Source: Larix kaempferi
Taxonomy: Eukaryota; Streptophyta; Pinopsida; Pinales; Pinaceae
Direction of reading: 5' to 3'
Length of the DNA: 64,000 nt
Assembly: GCA_027924585.1 (NCBI GenBank)
Contig: BSBM01000106.1
Span: 39,013,501 to 39,077,500, forward strand
A program made the translations under genes and the position numbers. The notes beneath the pieces were generated by a model. The model made no database searches, was not told where the DNA came from, and worked only from the letters and a program-made list of their open reading frames with translations. This document shows, piece after piece, positions 34,251 to 45,490 of the stretch (within the stretch, counting starts at the first letter, position 1; every line of letters starts with the position of its first letter).

Positions 34251-35486
34251 AGGATAATAAGGAGAGTTTGAAATGGTTTCTTGAACTAGTATGGTCCAGG
34301 TGGGTAGGGTGCCAAATCAACCCTGGCACGTGACATGCCATGTCAGCAAGATGTCATGTCAACAATATGGAAAAGCTAAAAAATGTTTGGAGCCCAAAAA
34401 TATTTTGGCCATAACAGGAGCAATTTAGCTCAGAATCCATTGAGACCTACGACATTCTGAAGTCATTGAGGAAGGCCACAAAACTTCTATTGAGATGCAT
34501 GGGCCCATTCTGCACAAGTTTTACAAAAAAATTGAAATAGTGGATTTTAAAGATCAGTACCCAATGACTTGACAAGGACCCTGTTGGGGATGAATTTATT
34601 ATGGTGCACCTCGTGTTCTAGGAAGACAAATAAATTTGGTGGATTAGAGACAAAATCTAAAAGGTGTGAAACCTAGGTGCAAAATAAGACCAAAATCCAC
34701 TATTTCGAGGCACTTTTCAAGGATTTTGGAAAACTGGAAGAAGTAAAAGTGACCCTAGATATCGAGAACACAAAAATTTATGAACTGACATTATACCTAC
34801 TCATCAAAGTGAGCAACTTTGGTTAGAGGAAGTTTTTCCAGAAATGCTTAGTTTAGGAGATAACAGTTTTTGGAAAATAAACCAAGGTTGGAGAAGATGC
34901 AAAAGTTAGAAGTAGTCGATTCCAAAAATATATATAAATTGACTGGAGCATCGGATCAAGGATCTAAAAGTTGTTGGGTAATCCTTGTCATAATTGTTAT
35001 TAGTGTCTGATAGAAAAAATAAATCCGACTCTCCTTATATTTTCTTCTACATGTGGTTAAAGTTGGTCTCTCAAACTAAATACACCTGCAGGAAAAGTGT
35101 AGAGTTGGGTAAAATTGGAAATTTTGAAAGGTTGTAACCTTTTTCCCATAAATAAAAAATGGGCATAGTTATAGTCATTAGAAATATTTTCCATAGGGGA
35201 ACAAATGTGCACAGTCATATTTCAGAAGGATGATTCAGATGTTTCTAAAAATTGAATAGAAAAGTGCATGTAGCAATAATTTGACAAAAATTATCAATAT
35301 GGGTAGTTCCCAGAATGCATGGAAATTAATTTTATGATTTTCTAAGAATGTAATGAAGCTAACAAGTGTGCTTATATGAACACTATTTATGATATAACAT
35401 CATATCAAGGACATTTAAGGGTCCACATTCAGTATAGTGCAATATTGGAAATCATTGGTTTTGGTTAGGCCAAAAAAACCATCATT
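34251..35486 (+). other. Gypsy leader region, no gene
   Basis: Non-coding sequence between the tandem array and the first Gag ATG. No RNA structure or repeat stands out. Confidence 0.35.
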
Positions 35487-36718
35487 ATGGATGAAGCACA
35501 TGATCCTTATGCAGTTGAAACATATGCCATGGGAGAAAATATGTGTGTTAAGAATGTAGATACAGAATCTAATGGCCAAAGAGATCAATTAACTCCCTCA
35601 GTTATTGCAGAAATCATGAGAAGCCTAAGAGTGGAACTACAAAGTTGTTGAGTAGATAATGAGAGGCTAATCAGAGCTCTGGAAGAACAAAACCAACTGA
35701 ATGTAGCCATGATCCAAAAATTAACAGACATTTAGAGGAAGATTCACCATGGAAAACACTCAAGAAATGAGGAAAAGAGTGGAAGTGGCTTACAAAGGCA
35801 TTCTCATAAGAGGTCCCATAACTCAATAAGGGTTTCTAGAGATAGGAGATATACTCCATAATTTTTTTTTAGTGAGTCATCTTCCTCTAAAGACTCCACT
35901 AAAGATTCAATCTCTTCATGTCATAGGAATAAGAGGAAGAAGCCTCTCTAGAACAACTCACATGGGGAATTTCAAAAGACCAAACCTCCCATTTTTTATA
36001 GTGAAGTAAAATATGGTCAAGGAGCTGAGGCTTGGCTTCTTGGGATGAGAATTATTTCCAAGTCCATGACTACTCTAGGAACATGAAGGTAAGGGTGGCT
36101 ATATTTAATTTGAATGGAAGAGCATTTAAATGGTGGGAATACCTTAAACATGTCAAGAAGATCAATTAAGGAAGACTGTGTGGAAGCAATTCAACAAGTA
36201 CTTCAAGCAAAAGTACCTCTCCAATAGGTATTATGATGACAAAATTATAGAGTTCCATAATTTGAAATTGGGACAAATGACTATGGAGAAGTAAGCCGAA
36301 AAATTCTTGGAGTTGATGAGGAATATTAAGTATATCATAGACGATAAGGTCAAAATTTAACATTTTCTAAGTGGATTACCTTAGCCATACAAGGACAGAA
36401 TTGAGTTTGATGAACCTCAAACTCTAGATGAAACCATAAGGAAGGTCAAGTATTGTTATGATCTAAACAAAAGTAGGCCACAAATCCATAAGGAATGGAA
36501 GGACAAGAAAAAAAAGTTTGACCAAAGAAAGAGGCGATTCAAACCTCCTCATTTCAAAAATCAACAAATAAAACCACCACAGGGTATTACTAATCTAGCT
36601 AAGATAATGGGAGACAAGCCAAGAGTGCCACTTCCATGTTGGGGATGTGGAGAGGACCATTTGCTTAGAAATTGTCCACATCGAAATGAGAATGATAAGC
36701 ATATTCACAACATCTAAG
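35487..36718 (+). pseudogene. Gypsy Gag
   Basis: The likely start is ATG at 35487 (MDEAHDPYAVETYAMGEN). A coiled, charged N-terminus follows, then the retrotransposon Gag domain: KVRVAIFNLNGRAFKWWEYL, WKQFNKYFKQKYLSNRYYDD, KIIEFHNLKLGQMTMEK, FLSGLP and DRIEFDEPQTLDETIRKVK. It ends in a C-x2-C-x4-H-x4-C zinc knuckle, CWGCGEDHLLRNC, near 36637. These parts assemble the particle and bind genomic RNA. At least six stops and two or three frame shifts (near 36045 and 36175) make it non-functional. Confidence 0.8.
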
Positions 36719-37202
36719 AGGTTGAAACTGTGTGTGAGGTGGCAAGAATTGTCCTTAGAATCTATGTTTCTCAAGATGATGACCAAGCAGGCCATCAATC
36801 AGTTGTGGTTGAGGTTGACGGCAAGATTGCTAAGCAATCTATTTCTATTTTAATTAATATTGGATCTACTCATAGTTATCTCACTCCTAAAGTTGTTGAT
36901 ATTTGTTCTTTTAAGAAAAAAAATCATAGCAAATCATGGTTGGTCCAACTAACCACTGGAACCAAGAGAAAAGTTAGTGAAGCGGTGAGAAATATCTGTT
37001 GGAAATAGATGGACTCTTCGCATGGGAAAATTTGAATATTTTATCACTTGGTTCCTATGATGTTCTCATTAAAATGGATTGGTTGGAAGCACATAAAGTT
37101 AAACTTGATTGTTATAGTAAGACCTTTGAATGCATTAATGAAGAAGGAAACCCAATGATAGCAAAGGGAATTTCAAAGGCAGCTTCTATTAGACAAATTT
37201 AA
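36719..37202 (+). pseudogene. Gypsy aspartic protease
   Basis: SVVVEVDGKIAKQSISILI is followed by NIGSTHSYLTPKVV and, after a stop, by NILSLGSYDVLIKMDWLEAH, the usual protease core of gypsy elements. The active-site Asp (D-T/S-G) is replaced: codon 36856-36858 is AAT (Asn), one G-to-A change from GAT, and the next residue is Ile. The enzyme that would process the polyprotein is therefore inactive. It lies between Gag and RT, in the normal order. Confidence 0.75.
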
Positions 37203-37274
37203 TCCTTGTAGCTAAATAAGTTTTCATAGATTTCATCCTTGTAGCTAAAGAAGTTTTCTAGAAAGGGTTTTCAA

Positions 37275-38400
37275 TTGTATGTAGTCCATGTCTTGTATAG
37301 AACAAGAAATGAAGTTCCCAAATTGAAGAACTATCATGTGTTGCAAGAATTCAGGGATGTGTTTTCCAATGAAGTGCCAGGAATTCCTCCAAAGAGAGAT
37401 ATTGGTTTCACAATTGACCTTGTGTCAGGGGCTACACTAGTGTCTAAGACACCTTACAGAATGAGTACACCATAATTGTTAGATCTAAAAATGCAATTGC
37501 AAGAGTTGTTGGAAAATAAGTGCATTCAGCCAAGTGTGTCTCCATGGGGAGCACCTATGCTATTTTTGAAAAAGAATTATGAAACATTCAAGTTATGCAT
37601 TGATTACACCAACATAGATCCATCTTAAACCCAAATCTATCAAGCATCAAGAGGGATCCAATTTCTTGTGATGTTTTTTTTTTATCTTAAATTTTTTATA
37701 CATAAAAAAAACTACACCTCTTGAAATTTGATCCCTCTTTGTGCTTGATAGATTCAAATTTAATATTGATCTATTCTGGTTTTAATTTTTTTATTTTATG
37801 AGTCTCGGTGCAATGAAGATGAATAAAGTTACAGTGAAAAGTAATTACCCATTACCTTGAATTGATGATCTCTTTGATCAAATAAAATGGGTAAATGTAT
37901 TTTCAAAGATTAATTTGAGATCTGATTATCATCAAGTGAGAATCAAAAAAGAAGACATCCAAAATCAACCTTTGAAACAAGGTATGGACACTATAAGTTC
38001 TTGGTGGTGCCATTTAGTCTCACTAATGCACCAGCTACATTCACGTGTCTCATGAATCATGTTTGTAACAAGTATTTAGATAAATTTGTTCTTGTTTTTC
38101 TAGATGACATCCTTATTTATTCCAAAAATGAAGAGGGACATGAAGAACATTTGAAAATGACTTTGCAATTGCTAAAGGAACATAAGTTGTATGCAAAGCT
38201 AAGAAAATATGATTTTTATCAAAAAAAATTTATTATTTAAGTCACATTATTTTAAAGGAAGGAATATTAATGGATCCAAAATAAAATTAAGATCATTATG
38301 AATTGGTTGACTCCCATGAATCTGAGAGATCTTTTATAGGTCTTGCTTGCTATTATAAAAGATTCATTAAGGGATTCTCCAACACAACCCATCTCCCATC
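37275..38400 (+). pseudogene. Gypsy reverse transcriptase, interrupted
   Basis: Motifs in order: LQEFRDVFSNEVPGIPPKRD, FTIDLVSGATLVSKTPYRM, LQELLENKCIQPSVSPWGAP, FKLCIDYTN, then a 205-bp insertion. The domain resumes with [56 protein letters not shown] and VLVFLDDILIYSKNEE (catalytic Asp pair encoded from 38103). The frame shifts once near 37985 and has several stops. After KLYAKLRKYDFYQKK the connection domain continues in decayed form to about 38400, where a second insertion cuts it. Confidence 0.85.
37614..37818. mobile_element. Small TIR element (MITE-like), copy 2, inside gypsy RT
   Basis: It separates CIDYTN from MNKVTV, which are adjacent in related polymerases. Left arm: atagatccatcttaaaccca, aatctatcaagcatcaagag, ggatccaatttc. 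The right arm at about 37732-37778 is its inverted copy at roughly 80-85 percent identity. A poly-T/poly-A loop lies between. It shares arm words with 25069-25211. The target-site duplication is not clear. Confidence 0.65.
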
Positions 38401-38409
38401 TCTTCCTTG

Positions 38410-39569
38410 CAAAAATAATATCCACGAATAGCTAGCCTTGGTTTCTACAAAAATCAAACGATGATTCGTTTCCTTTTGAGTGCAGGAATTTATAACGACT
38501 CAATCCCGAAACCAACAGTCATGAGAGATACCAACAGATACCTACCAACAGATACCAATGGATAGCTAAGAGAGAGATACCAATGAATACCCATTTAATT
38601 TTCTTCAGTGCATTCCAATGATTAGATTTCGATAGCTCTATTAAAAGGTACTATTGTGAGGTAGACGAGAGAAATTGCATTGTCGATCAAGCTGATAACA
38701 GAAATTCTGCCAAAACATTTCATGGTAGGTGAAGCGAAATGGTGATCAAGATAAACGTTAGATAATATAAGCTCTTCTTCACACTTTTATCTCAACAATA
38801 GGTATTCTCCCACATAGTACATTTAAACTTTACTCCAATCAATCAGATTCGATAGCATTGTACAGGGTTCTCCTTTGAATTTTCTTGCACCGATTTCAAC
38901 GTACAAGTCTCCACGCCGCTCTTCAAAACTCTACAGAGGTCTTCACACTTCTCGTCCTCCTTGGGCAGTAAAAGAGCGGTCAAGAAATATTTGTTGTGTG
39001 CAGTCAGTGGGATTACAGCACTGAGAGATTTCTTCCACCGAGGAAATGGGCCATTCATGTTCAAGATAAGATGGAGCTCTTAGCTGTTGACATTGTGGGT
39101 AATTGAGAAACCGAAGATTCAAAGTTTAATCACATCAACTTGGACTGGGGCATACCTCTTGAGTCTTAAGCCATAAAAAACATACATGTATTTTGTCTTG
39201 GAAGAGGAGAAAGATGTGAAAAACTACCACGTAGAAAAATCAGGCCATGACGTGTTGGCTAAGATGGATGTTCTTCATCGTGGATCGAGCTCGCAACCCA
39301 CAGAATGGGATTCTTTCTCTAAGCCCAAGGGAAGAAGAGTAGGTTATGTGGAGATGAGTTGCGAATGGCTATAATAAAATCCCTATGTGGAAGTGGAAAA
39401 GACCAAATATATGAAGTTTTCTTGCAATAAAAATGGAGAAGATGCACAAGAAATGGAGATGAATATAAGGTTAGAAGATGGTGAAACACATTTCCAAACA
39501 TTTCCAAGTAAAGATGACAATGTGTAGATCTGGAGTGAGTACGTAGGCAAGGTTTCACTAGGCCATGTA
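38410..39569. other. Unassigned part of the compound insertion
   Basis: Short open frames on both strands (38843-39064 minus, 39186-39374 plus) show no domain I recognise. The phrase gataccaacagatac is repeated near 38530-38560. Confidence 0.3.
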
Positions 39570-41579
39570 TGTCATGTCCCAAATTTGGTATTGGGTCAAA
39601 ATGGCCTAATCACATTGGTCATATTCATTAGAGTCTGTCAAATTGATGTTAAGGGTTAAATAATTGCCAAGGAGGAAAATTACTAGTTTCCTAGGTTTGG
39701 GGTGGAAGCTCTGGGATTTGGAATAAAGGGGATAATAAATGATGTTGGAACATTAGGATGGCATAAATATTTAATAAATGAGATAAATAAATATATACAA
39801 GTGAAAATCAAAGTGGCATTTGATCATGAAGACACATGGAGGAAGTGGGACCCACACAAGCTAGAATTTATGTGTCACATGGCATCCTCTTCTTGCAATT
39901 TCGAATCCATGGGAAGCCTAATGTTCTTGGGATGAGTTATAAGGTCAATAATACTTGGCATGAGTCAATGAGGTCGAAATATAGAGGAAGAGTAACTCCC
40001 ATGGAAGAGGAAGAGACAATTTAGAGCTAGTGAGACACTTGGGCTAGATTCCCTAGCTCTATGACAACAATGATGAAGAGGCTATGACACCTATGACACA
40101 AATCAGACCTGAAGGCTGACATATGACATATATGACATGTTAGGGCTAAAAATAGACTCCAAGAGGGTGCTTAAGGGTGTTAGGGCAACTAAGATTCTTC
40201 CACATGTGATTTGGTGGAAGTGAGAGACTAGGAATTGTTGTACAAGTGGTGTTCTTTGGAATCTCTTCCCAACTTGAGTTGGCATGAGTTTCTTGGAAGG
40301 AATTCGACCCATAGAGGACATTAGAAGTTTATAAATGTCAATAAAAAATAATGAAACCAACTTTTGATCATTTGTAGAATTTGCAATTGCATTTGAGAAG
40401 AGGGAGAGCTAGTGGATGACTAGTTTCTTGCCTTAGCCAGTTTCGAGGGTGAAAGATTCCCATCCAAGTTGGTAATTAGAAAGGCCATTCAGACCTTTCA
40501 TTTGGAGATTTAATGGAGTCTTTATTTGCAAGTGTAAGCTACAGTGCAGCTCATGGTTTCTTCTATTGCAGCTCACTCCTTCAACCATTTCCAGTTTTGA
40601 TGGCATATTCTTGATCCTTGAGGGAAGGCGTTTTTGGTGAGCTATTGTACTATTTGGGGGAGCTTATAATGCCCCATTTATTTTGTAATATAAAGTAAAT
40701 ACTATGTTCTTCATCTCCAGAAAGTTTTAGGTTGAAATTCCAAATAGAAATGTATAAATCTCATTTTTAATGAAAGAACAGTGCCATTTCCCCACTATCT
40801 TGTTGTGAACCAATGTAATGCTGATGATTTCTAATGAATGGATGATTATTTGATGCATTTGTGATTAATGGAATACCATGGATTTATTTTACAATTTTCA
40901 TGTACTTTACTTGAGCATTTGAAGTATTTTTACTCAGTTTAATTGCATTGGGAGAAGAAATAGTGCCATTTCCCCAAGGGTCGAATTGGTGATTTTTGCA
41001 GTTGAATGGGAGAGGGTTGGAACATATATAATAATCAATTAATAGTGCACATGAGACCTTAATACATTCCCTACCTCTGTTCATAAATTTTAGTGGGTTT
41101 GGAGGTATTTGGGAAACCATTTTCAGTACTCACCCTAGGGGGATTTAAACCCCAAATTACTAGTAAAATTGCATACTTGGTCTAGAATCTTAAGAGAGTT
41201 TGTAGAGGTATTTTGGTGGCAATATATGATCCCTGAACATCATATTCAATTCCTAATATCATTCATACACTTTCCTTGAAGATTTGAAGGCATTTGGAGT
41301 CAATTTAAGACCTAGAGACCAATACTAGTCAAAGAGAAATTACTAGTAAAGTTCCCTACATTGGTCGGAATTGAAAGAGGATTTGCAGAAGTATTTTAAA
41401 GGTCCAAAAGAATCCCTGAAATACATTTATGTTCTAACATCATCCATATACCTTCTCAGAAGATTTGGGAGCAATTTGAGCAATTTGGGGACCTAGAGCT
41501 CAAAACTAATCAAAGGTCTAACTAGGGAAAAAAGTGAAAAATTGCTATTTTAATAAAATTCCTAACAAGGGACATTACA
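39570..41579 (+). repeat. Solo LTR, 2010 bp, with 5-bp target-site duplication
   Basis: It starts TGTCATGTCCC and ends GGGACATTACA, a near-perfect terminal inverted pair beginning TG and ending CA. The flanks are ATGTA at 39565-39569 and ATGTA at 41580-41584. No pol sequence is inside; the interior is non-coding, with gypsy-like LTR features such as imperfect repeats of ctagagNcNaNtactagt near 41150-41530. A solo LTR left by recombination between two LTRs is the simplest explanation. Orientation is not certain. Confidence 0.85.
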
Positions 41580-41983
41580 ATGTATCACAAATCACATCTC
41601 AGAAGGGAGAACGGATACTATTCTTCAACGTAGATAGTCTATTCTCTCACTAGAAATCCATATTTTTTTCTTTTGACAAAAGAAAAAAATAAAGCTTTTC
41701 ATACCTAAGAATGACAAACTTCGATTTTACAAAATGAGAGAAGGGTGCGCCATTCTCACCAAGAAAATATTTGAGAACTTTCTTCACTTTCTCAGGATCA
41801 TCACTCTCGCATCCAATCTCATGACAAGTTTAGATCTCACACAGAGATGCAAAGGTGCCCACGCACACTGCTCATGGACACTATCCATGCATATTATTTG
41901 CAAATTGTGCATAGACTAACTGTAGTCACTCAAATGCTACGGAAAACACTATAGTTTATCATAGGCATAAGAACAATAACCTC
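41580..41983 (-). other. Residual internal sequence between the solo LTR and the primer site
   Basis: No recognisable coding sequence. By position it would be the leader of the minus-strand element whose LTR is at 41999-42244. Confidence 0.3.
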
Positions 41984-41996
41984 ACTCTAATACCAC
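41984..41996 (-). promoter_or_regulatory. Primer-binding site, decayed
   Basis: The minus strand reads GTGGTATTAGAGT after the LTR end ...CCAACA. It resembles TGGTATCAGAG with one C-to-T change. Confidence 0.55.
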
Positions 41997-41998
41997 TG

Positions 41999-42244
41999 TT
42001 GGAGTGCCAAGAAACAATGGGCAACAAAGAAAAGAACAACATACAACATAAAAGGAATAATCGTTGATGCATTTTTTTCATGCACATGTGTACGTATAAA
42101 TACATACAGAATGATCTTTGGCTTCACATTCCAAGGCATCTCTTGGAATCCCGATGATTGTTCACATTTTCACACGTGAATAGTAAATAATACAATAATA
42201 ATAATAGTTAACCCTTAGATTAATGTTTCCAATAGAGAATAACA
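41999..42244 (-). repeat. Short LTR, 246 bp
   Basis: On the plus strand it begins TGTTGGAGTGCC and ends GAATAACA, exactly where gypsy coding resumes. A TATA-like cgtataaatac lies near 42092. The adjacent primer site shows its inner end is on the left. Confidence 0.5.
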
Positions 42245-42812
42245 TTTAAGTGGACACAAAAAAATGAAGAAAGCTTCCAGTTGTTGAAGAAACTTCTTAC
42301 AAGTGCTGGAATTTTGAAAATTGCAAATCCATAAAATGATTTTGTGGTGTGTATAGATGCATGTAAACAAAGAATTGAGGGAGTTCTTATGCAAGATAAT
42401 CATGTGGTATGTTACGAGTCAAAAAAGTTAAAGGAACATAAAAACAAAAATTATGTTACCCATGATTTGGAGCTTGTTACCATAGTGCATGCTTTGAAAA
42501 TGTGGAGGCACTATTTGATGGGAGTGAAATTTGAGCTTAGGACAGACCAGTATGGTCTGAAATATTTGTTTGGATAGCCAACACTAAATGCAAGGTAAGC
42601 TAGATGGATGGAATTTTTATGTGAGTTTGATTTTGAGATCAAACACATAAAGGGGAAAGAAAATAAAGTGGCTAATGCACTTGGTAGAAAAATATATGCA
42701 ATGCTTGTGGAAACCATTAGCATTTCCCAACTAGATTTGAGGCAAAATATTGTCAACTTTATTGTTGAGGACGAGCATTATGTACAAATAAAAGATAAAT
42801 TACATCAATAGA
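42245..42812 (+). pseudogene. Gypsy RNase H
   Basis: WTQKNEESFQLLKKLLTSAG, VVCIDACKQRIEGVLMQDN, VVCYESKKLKEHKNKNYVTH, DLELVTIVHALKMWRHYLMG, FELRTDQYGLKYLFG and HIKGKENKVANALGRK form a standard gypsy RNase H. The expected CIDAS.. Asp and later Asp are present, although DHxxL is altered to DQYGL. Stops follow YLFG. This is the direct continuation of the RT frame that ends at 38400. Confidence 0.8.
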
Positions 42813-44175
42813 ATTTGCAAAAGAGGTATGAAGGTTATCATTTGGAGGATGGGCTTCTCATCTATCAAAATAGAATGTATATTCTTGATGTTGTAGATTT
42901 GAGGAAATTATTATGGATGAGATCCATAAAATGCCTTATTTCGGTTACTCGGGATACTAGAAAACAATTGCTACTGCAAGGAAGCAATTATTTTTGTCAC
43001 GAATGAAAAAAAGACATTGTTGAGTATATTTCTACATGTATGAAATGCTAGCAAGTGAAGGCTAAACATTGGCACCCACAAGTTTATTGCAACATTTTCC
43101 AATCCCATAATGGAAATGGAAAGTGGTAACTATGGATTTTATTACTGGATTGCCAATTACTTTGAGAAAACACAATTCCATTATGGTTGTGGTGGATAAA
43201 TTGTCTAAAGCGGCACATATTATTCTAGTTAAATCACAGTTAAATCTACTTACAAGGATAATGAGATAGAAAGAATATTCATGAAATACATATTCAAATT
43301 GCATGGGTTACCCAAAGCAATTGTGTCCAACCGAGATACAAAATTTACTTCTAACTTCTGAAAGAGTCTTTTTGCATATTTGGGTAAACTATGGACTTCA
43401 GTATTTCCTATCACCATAAACAGATGGACAAGCAGAAATAGTAAATTAGGTGATTAAAGACATGCTTTGTATGTATGTGATGGACAAACCATCCAAGTGG
43501 GAAGATTATCAACGCTTGGTAGAGTTTGCATATAACAATGGGCAACAAGCATCATTGGAAATGACTTCATTTGAATATTTGTATGGAAGAAGGTATAGGA
43601 CACCATTGAGTTGGGATAATCTAGTGAATAGAATTATGCTTGGGCCAGACATGCATAAGGAAACAAAACAAGAGGTTGCAAAGATTAAACAAAATTTAAA
43701 GGCGGGCCAAAATAGACAAAAAAAGCTATGCAGATAAGAATCTAGTGCATAGGGAATTCAATGTTGGGGATCATGTTTACCTCCCAGTGAGGCCAAAGAA
43801 AATTTCCTTGAAGCTTGGAAATTGTGTTAAGCTATCACTAGATATTGTGGGCCATTTGAAGTACTTGAAAGGATAGAGCCAATTGCATATAGAACTGCAT
43901 TGCCTACTAACACTAGAGCTTTTCATGTTTTTCATGTCTCTTTGCTTAAGAAATATGTACATGATCCTTACCATGTGATTGATTGGGATGTGATCCAGGT
44001 GGAACCCAATGGAGATTTCCAAACAAAGCCGCTATGCATCCTCAACAAAAAGGTAACATTGCTTTGGAACCGAGCCATCAGTCAAATAAAGGTGCAATGG
44101 AAACACTTTGGTATCGATGAGGCTTCATGGGGGCTAGAGGATGCCATAAGAGAGACATATTCATTTTTGTTTTGA
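42813..44175 (+). pseudogene. Gypsy integrase with chromodomain-like tail
   Basis: YHLEDGLLIYQNRMYI leads into a decayed zinc-binding segment (KKDIVEYISTCMKC, with a stop before QVKAKHW). The catalytic core is visible in pieces across frames: VTMDFITGLPITLR, HNSIMVVVDKLSKAAHI, then LGKLWTS and DMLCMYVMDKPSKWEDYQRL, VEFAYNNGQQASLEMTSFEY and LYGRRYRTPLSWDN. The end (FHVFHVSLLKKYVHDP, VIDWDVIQVEP, NRAISQIKVQWKHFG, EASWGLEDAIRETYSFLF) is the chromodomain-like tail typical of plant chromoviruses, which targets integration to chromatin marks. Many stops and several shifts are present. Confidence 0.85.
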
Positions 44176-44207
44176 TTTTGAGCAAGCACCGAGGATGGCA
44201 TTATTCC

Positions 44208-44217
44208 AAGGGGGGGT
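44208..44217 (+). other. Polypurine tract of the gypsy element
   Basis: AAGGGGGGG lies a few bases upstream of the 3' LTR start at 44222. It primes plus-strand synthesis in this element class. Confidence 0.75.
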
Positions 44218-44221
44218 CGAT

Positions 44222-44720
44222 TGTAATACCCCTAGTTTTGACTTGGAATGTATTAAATCAAATCATGTAAATATGTTGGTATGGATTCCTAGTGCGGAGC
44301 TCAAGGCTAAGGCCCTACTAGTGAATGGCTAGGCATGTATAATGTAAACATCTCTATATGGATCATGTGGTTGACTTTTCATGCTAACTCGAAATCTATG
44401 TAAATATTATGTTCAAGAAATAATAAATGGTCCAAGATGGTTGTGTAAAGAGCACTAGAGGGGTTATACTTCCCCTAGAGGGGAAGAGGAAAGGGGGGCT
44501 ATGGGAGATTAAATATTCCATTGGAAAGTGTCAAACTTAAAACTCATCATTTTGCTACCATGTGCCTTAAATGATCCCATTGACTCCTTTTGACTATTAA
44601 ATCCAATCATTGAATGCATGTGTGAGGTTGGTGGGGGAATTCTTCTAATTATGAAAGTGTGGGATGAATATACTTCTATGGAAATTGTAAGAGTTCCTTC
44701 TTCTATGATCAGAAGTTATG
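44222..44720 (+). repeat. Gypsy 3' LTR, truncated
   Basis: Aligns with 31736-32262 from TGTAATACCCC to agaagttatg, then similarity stops abruptly at 44720/44721. The rest of the LTR was not found to the right within the window. The break coincides with the left end of the candidate DNA transposon. Confidence 0.8.
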
Positions 44721-44797
44721 GGCCCTCACACGAAGTTGAGGGACCCTTTAGGTGCAATTGGGTAAATGCAAAACGAGCGAGAATTGTGTAAATTCAC

Positions 44798-44993
44798 AAC
44801 GCTCGTGCGTTATGTAAAACTAGGAATGGCGGGATCCGAACCTGCCATGTCATTTAACATGTAGGATAAGATCACCATAACACTCAAGCGTTATGGCTAT
44901 CACCATAATGCTCAAGCGTTTTGGTTAATATAACAAAAAAATAGTGTCGTGGACCGCGGCACTGTTTTACCCAAAAACGAACGCTCAAGCGAT
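44798..44993. promoter_or_regulatory. Left palindrome cluster (four AACRC-N4-GCGTT-type motifs)
   Basis: Motifs: 44798-44811 AACGCTCGTGCGTT; 44879-44892 AACACTCAAGCGTT, inside the wider CCATAAC/GTTATGG palindrome; 44907-44920 AATGCTCAAGCGTT; 44980-44993 AACGCTCAAGCGAT. The spacer is four bases throughout. The cluster lies upstream of the plus-strand gene and near the presumed element end, so it could be a transposase-binding array, a promoter, or both. Confidence 0.7.
44828..44846 (-). other. tRNA T-arm-like hairpin
   Basis: On the minus strand ggcaggttcggatcccgcc forms a stem of six pairs with one mismatch around TTCGGAT, like a T-arm or B box. No acceptor stem, D arm or clear A box completes a tRNA gene. 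Confidence 0.4.
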
Positions 44994-45084
44994 TTTGCCT
45001 TCCCAAAACGCATTGGAGAAGCTCTACCAAGGAGATTTGGAGTCTCAACAATCCCAAATTCATCTTGCAAGGACGATTGAAAAG
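44994..45084 (+). other. Probable 5' leader exon of the plus-strand gene
   Basis: The sequence after the palindrome cluster ends in AAAG at 45084, followed by a strong donor GTAAGC. The only equally good acceptor before the coding start is ttttgtttgcag at 47030, nine bases before ATG 47039. This implies a leader intron of about 1.95 kb. The transcription start is not determined. Confidence 0.45.
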
Positions 45085-45150
45085 GTAAGCATCTAAATCA
45101 TTGCCTCATCTCATCATTAAGTTTATAAATTGTGATGTTGCCCTAATCTG

Positions 45151-45490
45151 AAAATATTTGTAAATGAAATGCCAAAACTTAAAATTTTAAAATTTTAATG
45201 AATTTTACATCCACCCTGTTAGACACAATGGCTCACTGATCACATCAATCATCATTGTCACCTAAAAATATTTGTAAATGAAATGCCAAAACTTAAAATT
45301 TTAAAATTTTAATGAATTTTACATCCACCCTGTTAGACACAATGGCTCACTGATCACATCAATCATCATTGTCACCTAAAAATATTTGTAAATGAAATGC
45401 CAAAACTTAAAATTTTAAAATTTTAATGAATTTTACATCCACCCTGTTAGACACAATAGCTCACTGATCACATCAATTATCATTGTCACC
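45151..45490 (+). repeat. Three tandem 114-bp units
   Basis: The unit aaaatatttgtaaatgaaat ... gatcacatcaatcatcattg starts at about 45151, 45265 and 45379, with almost perfect identity. It lies in the presumed leader intron of the plus-strand gene. Confidence 0.85.

Larger units (their letters stand above)
38410..42244. mobile_element. Compound insertion splitting the gypsy RNase H region
   Basis: Gypsy coding stops near 38400 (PISHL) and resumes at 42245 (WTQKNEESFQLLKKLLTSAG). The insert contains, left to right: unassigned sequence to 39569, a 2010-bp solo LTR, about 400 bp of unassigned sequence, a minus-strand primer-binding site and a 246-bp LTR. It is best read as a decayed minus-strand copia-type element with a later insertion. 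No matching LTR was found at its left end. Confidence 0.55.
31736..44720 (+). mobile_element. Ty3/gypsy LTR retrotransposon, near complete but invaded
   Basis: LTR starts (TGTAATACCC) occur at 31736 and 44222, with colinear Gag, protease, RT, RNase H, integrase and a polypurine tract between them, all on the plus strand. Later insertions are a SINE (33321-33536), a small TIR element (37614-37818) and a compound insertion (about 38410-42244). The 3' LTR breaks off at 44720 where a different element starts. All reading frames carry stops and shifts. The chromodomain-like tail and linker style fit a chromovirus-type plant element, which integrates preferentially into heterochromatin. Confidence 0.8.

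Noticed and set aside
44828-44880. Possible tRNA gene on the minus strand
   Set aside because: Only a T-arm-like hairpin is convincing. An acceptor stem, D arm and anticodon arm could not be assembled.
45151-45490. Possible CRISPR-like array of spaced repeats
   Set aside because: The 114-bp units are contiguous with no unique spacers, and the context is eukaryotic.
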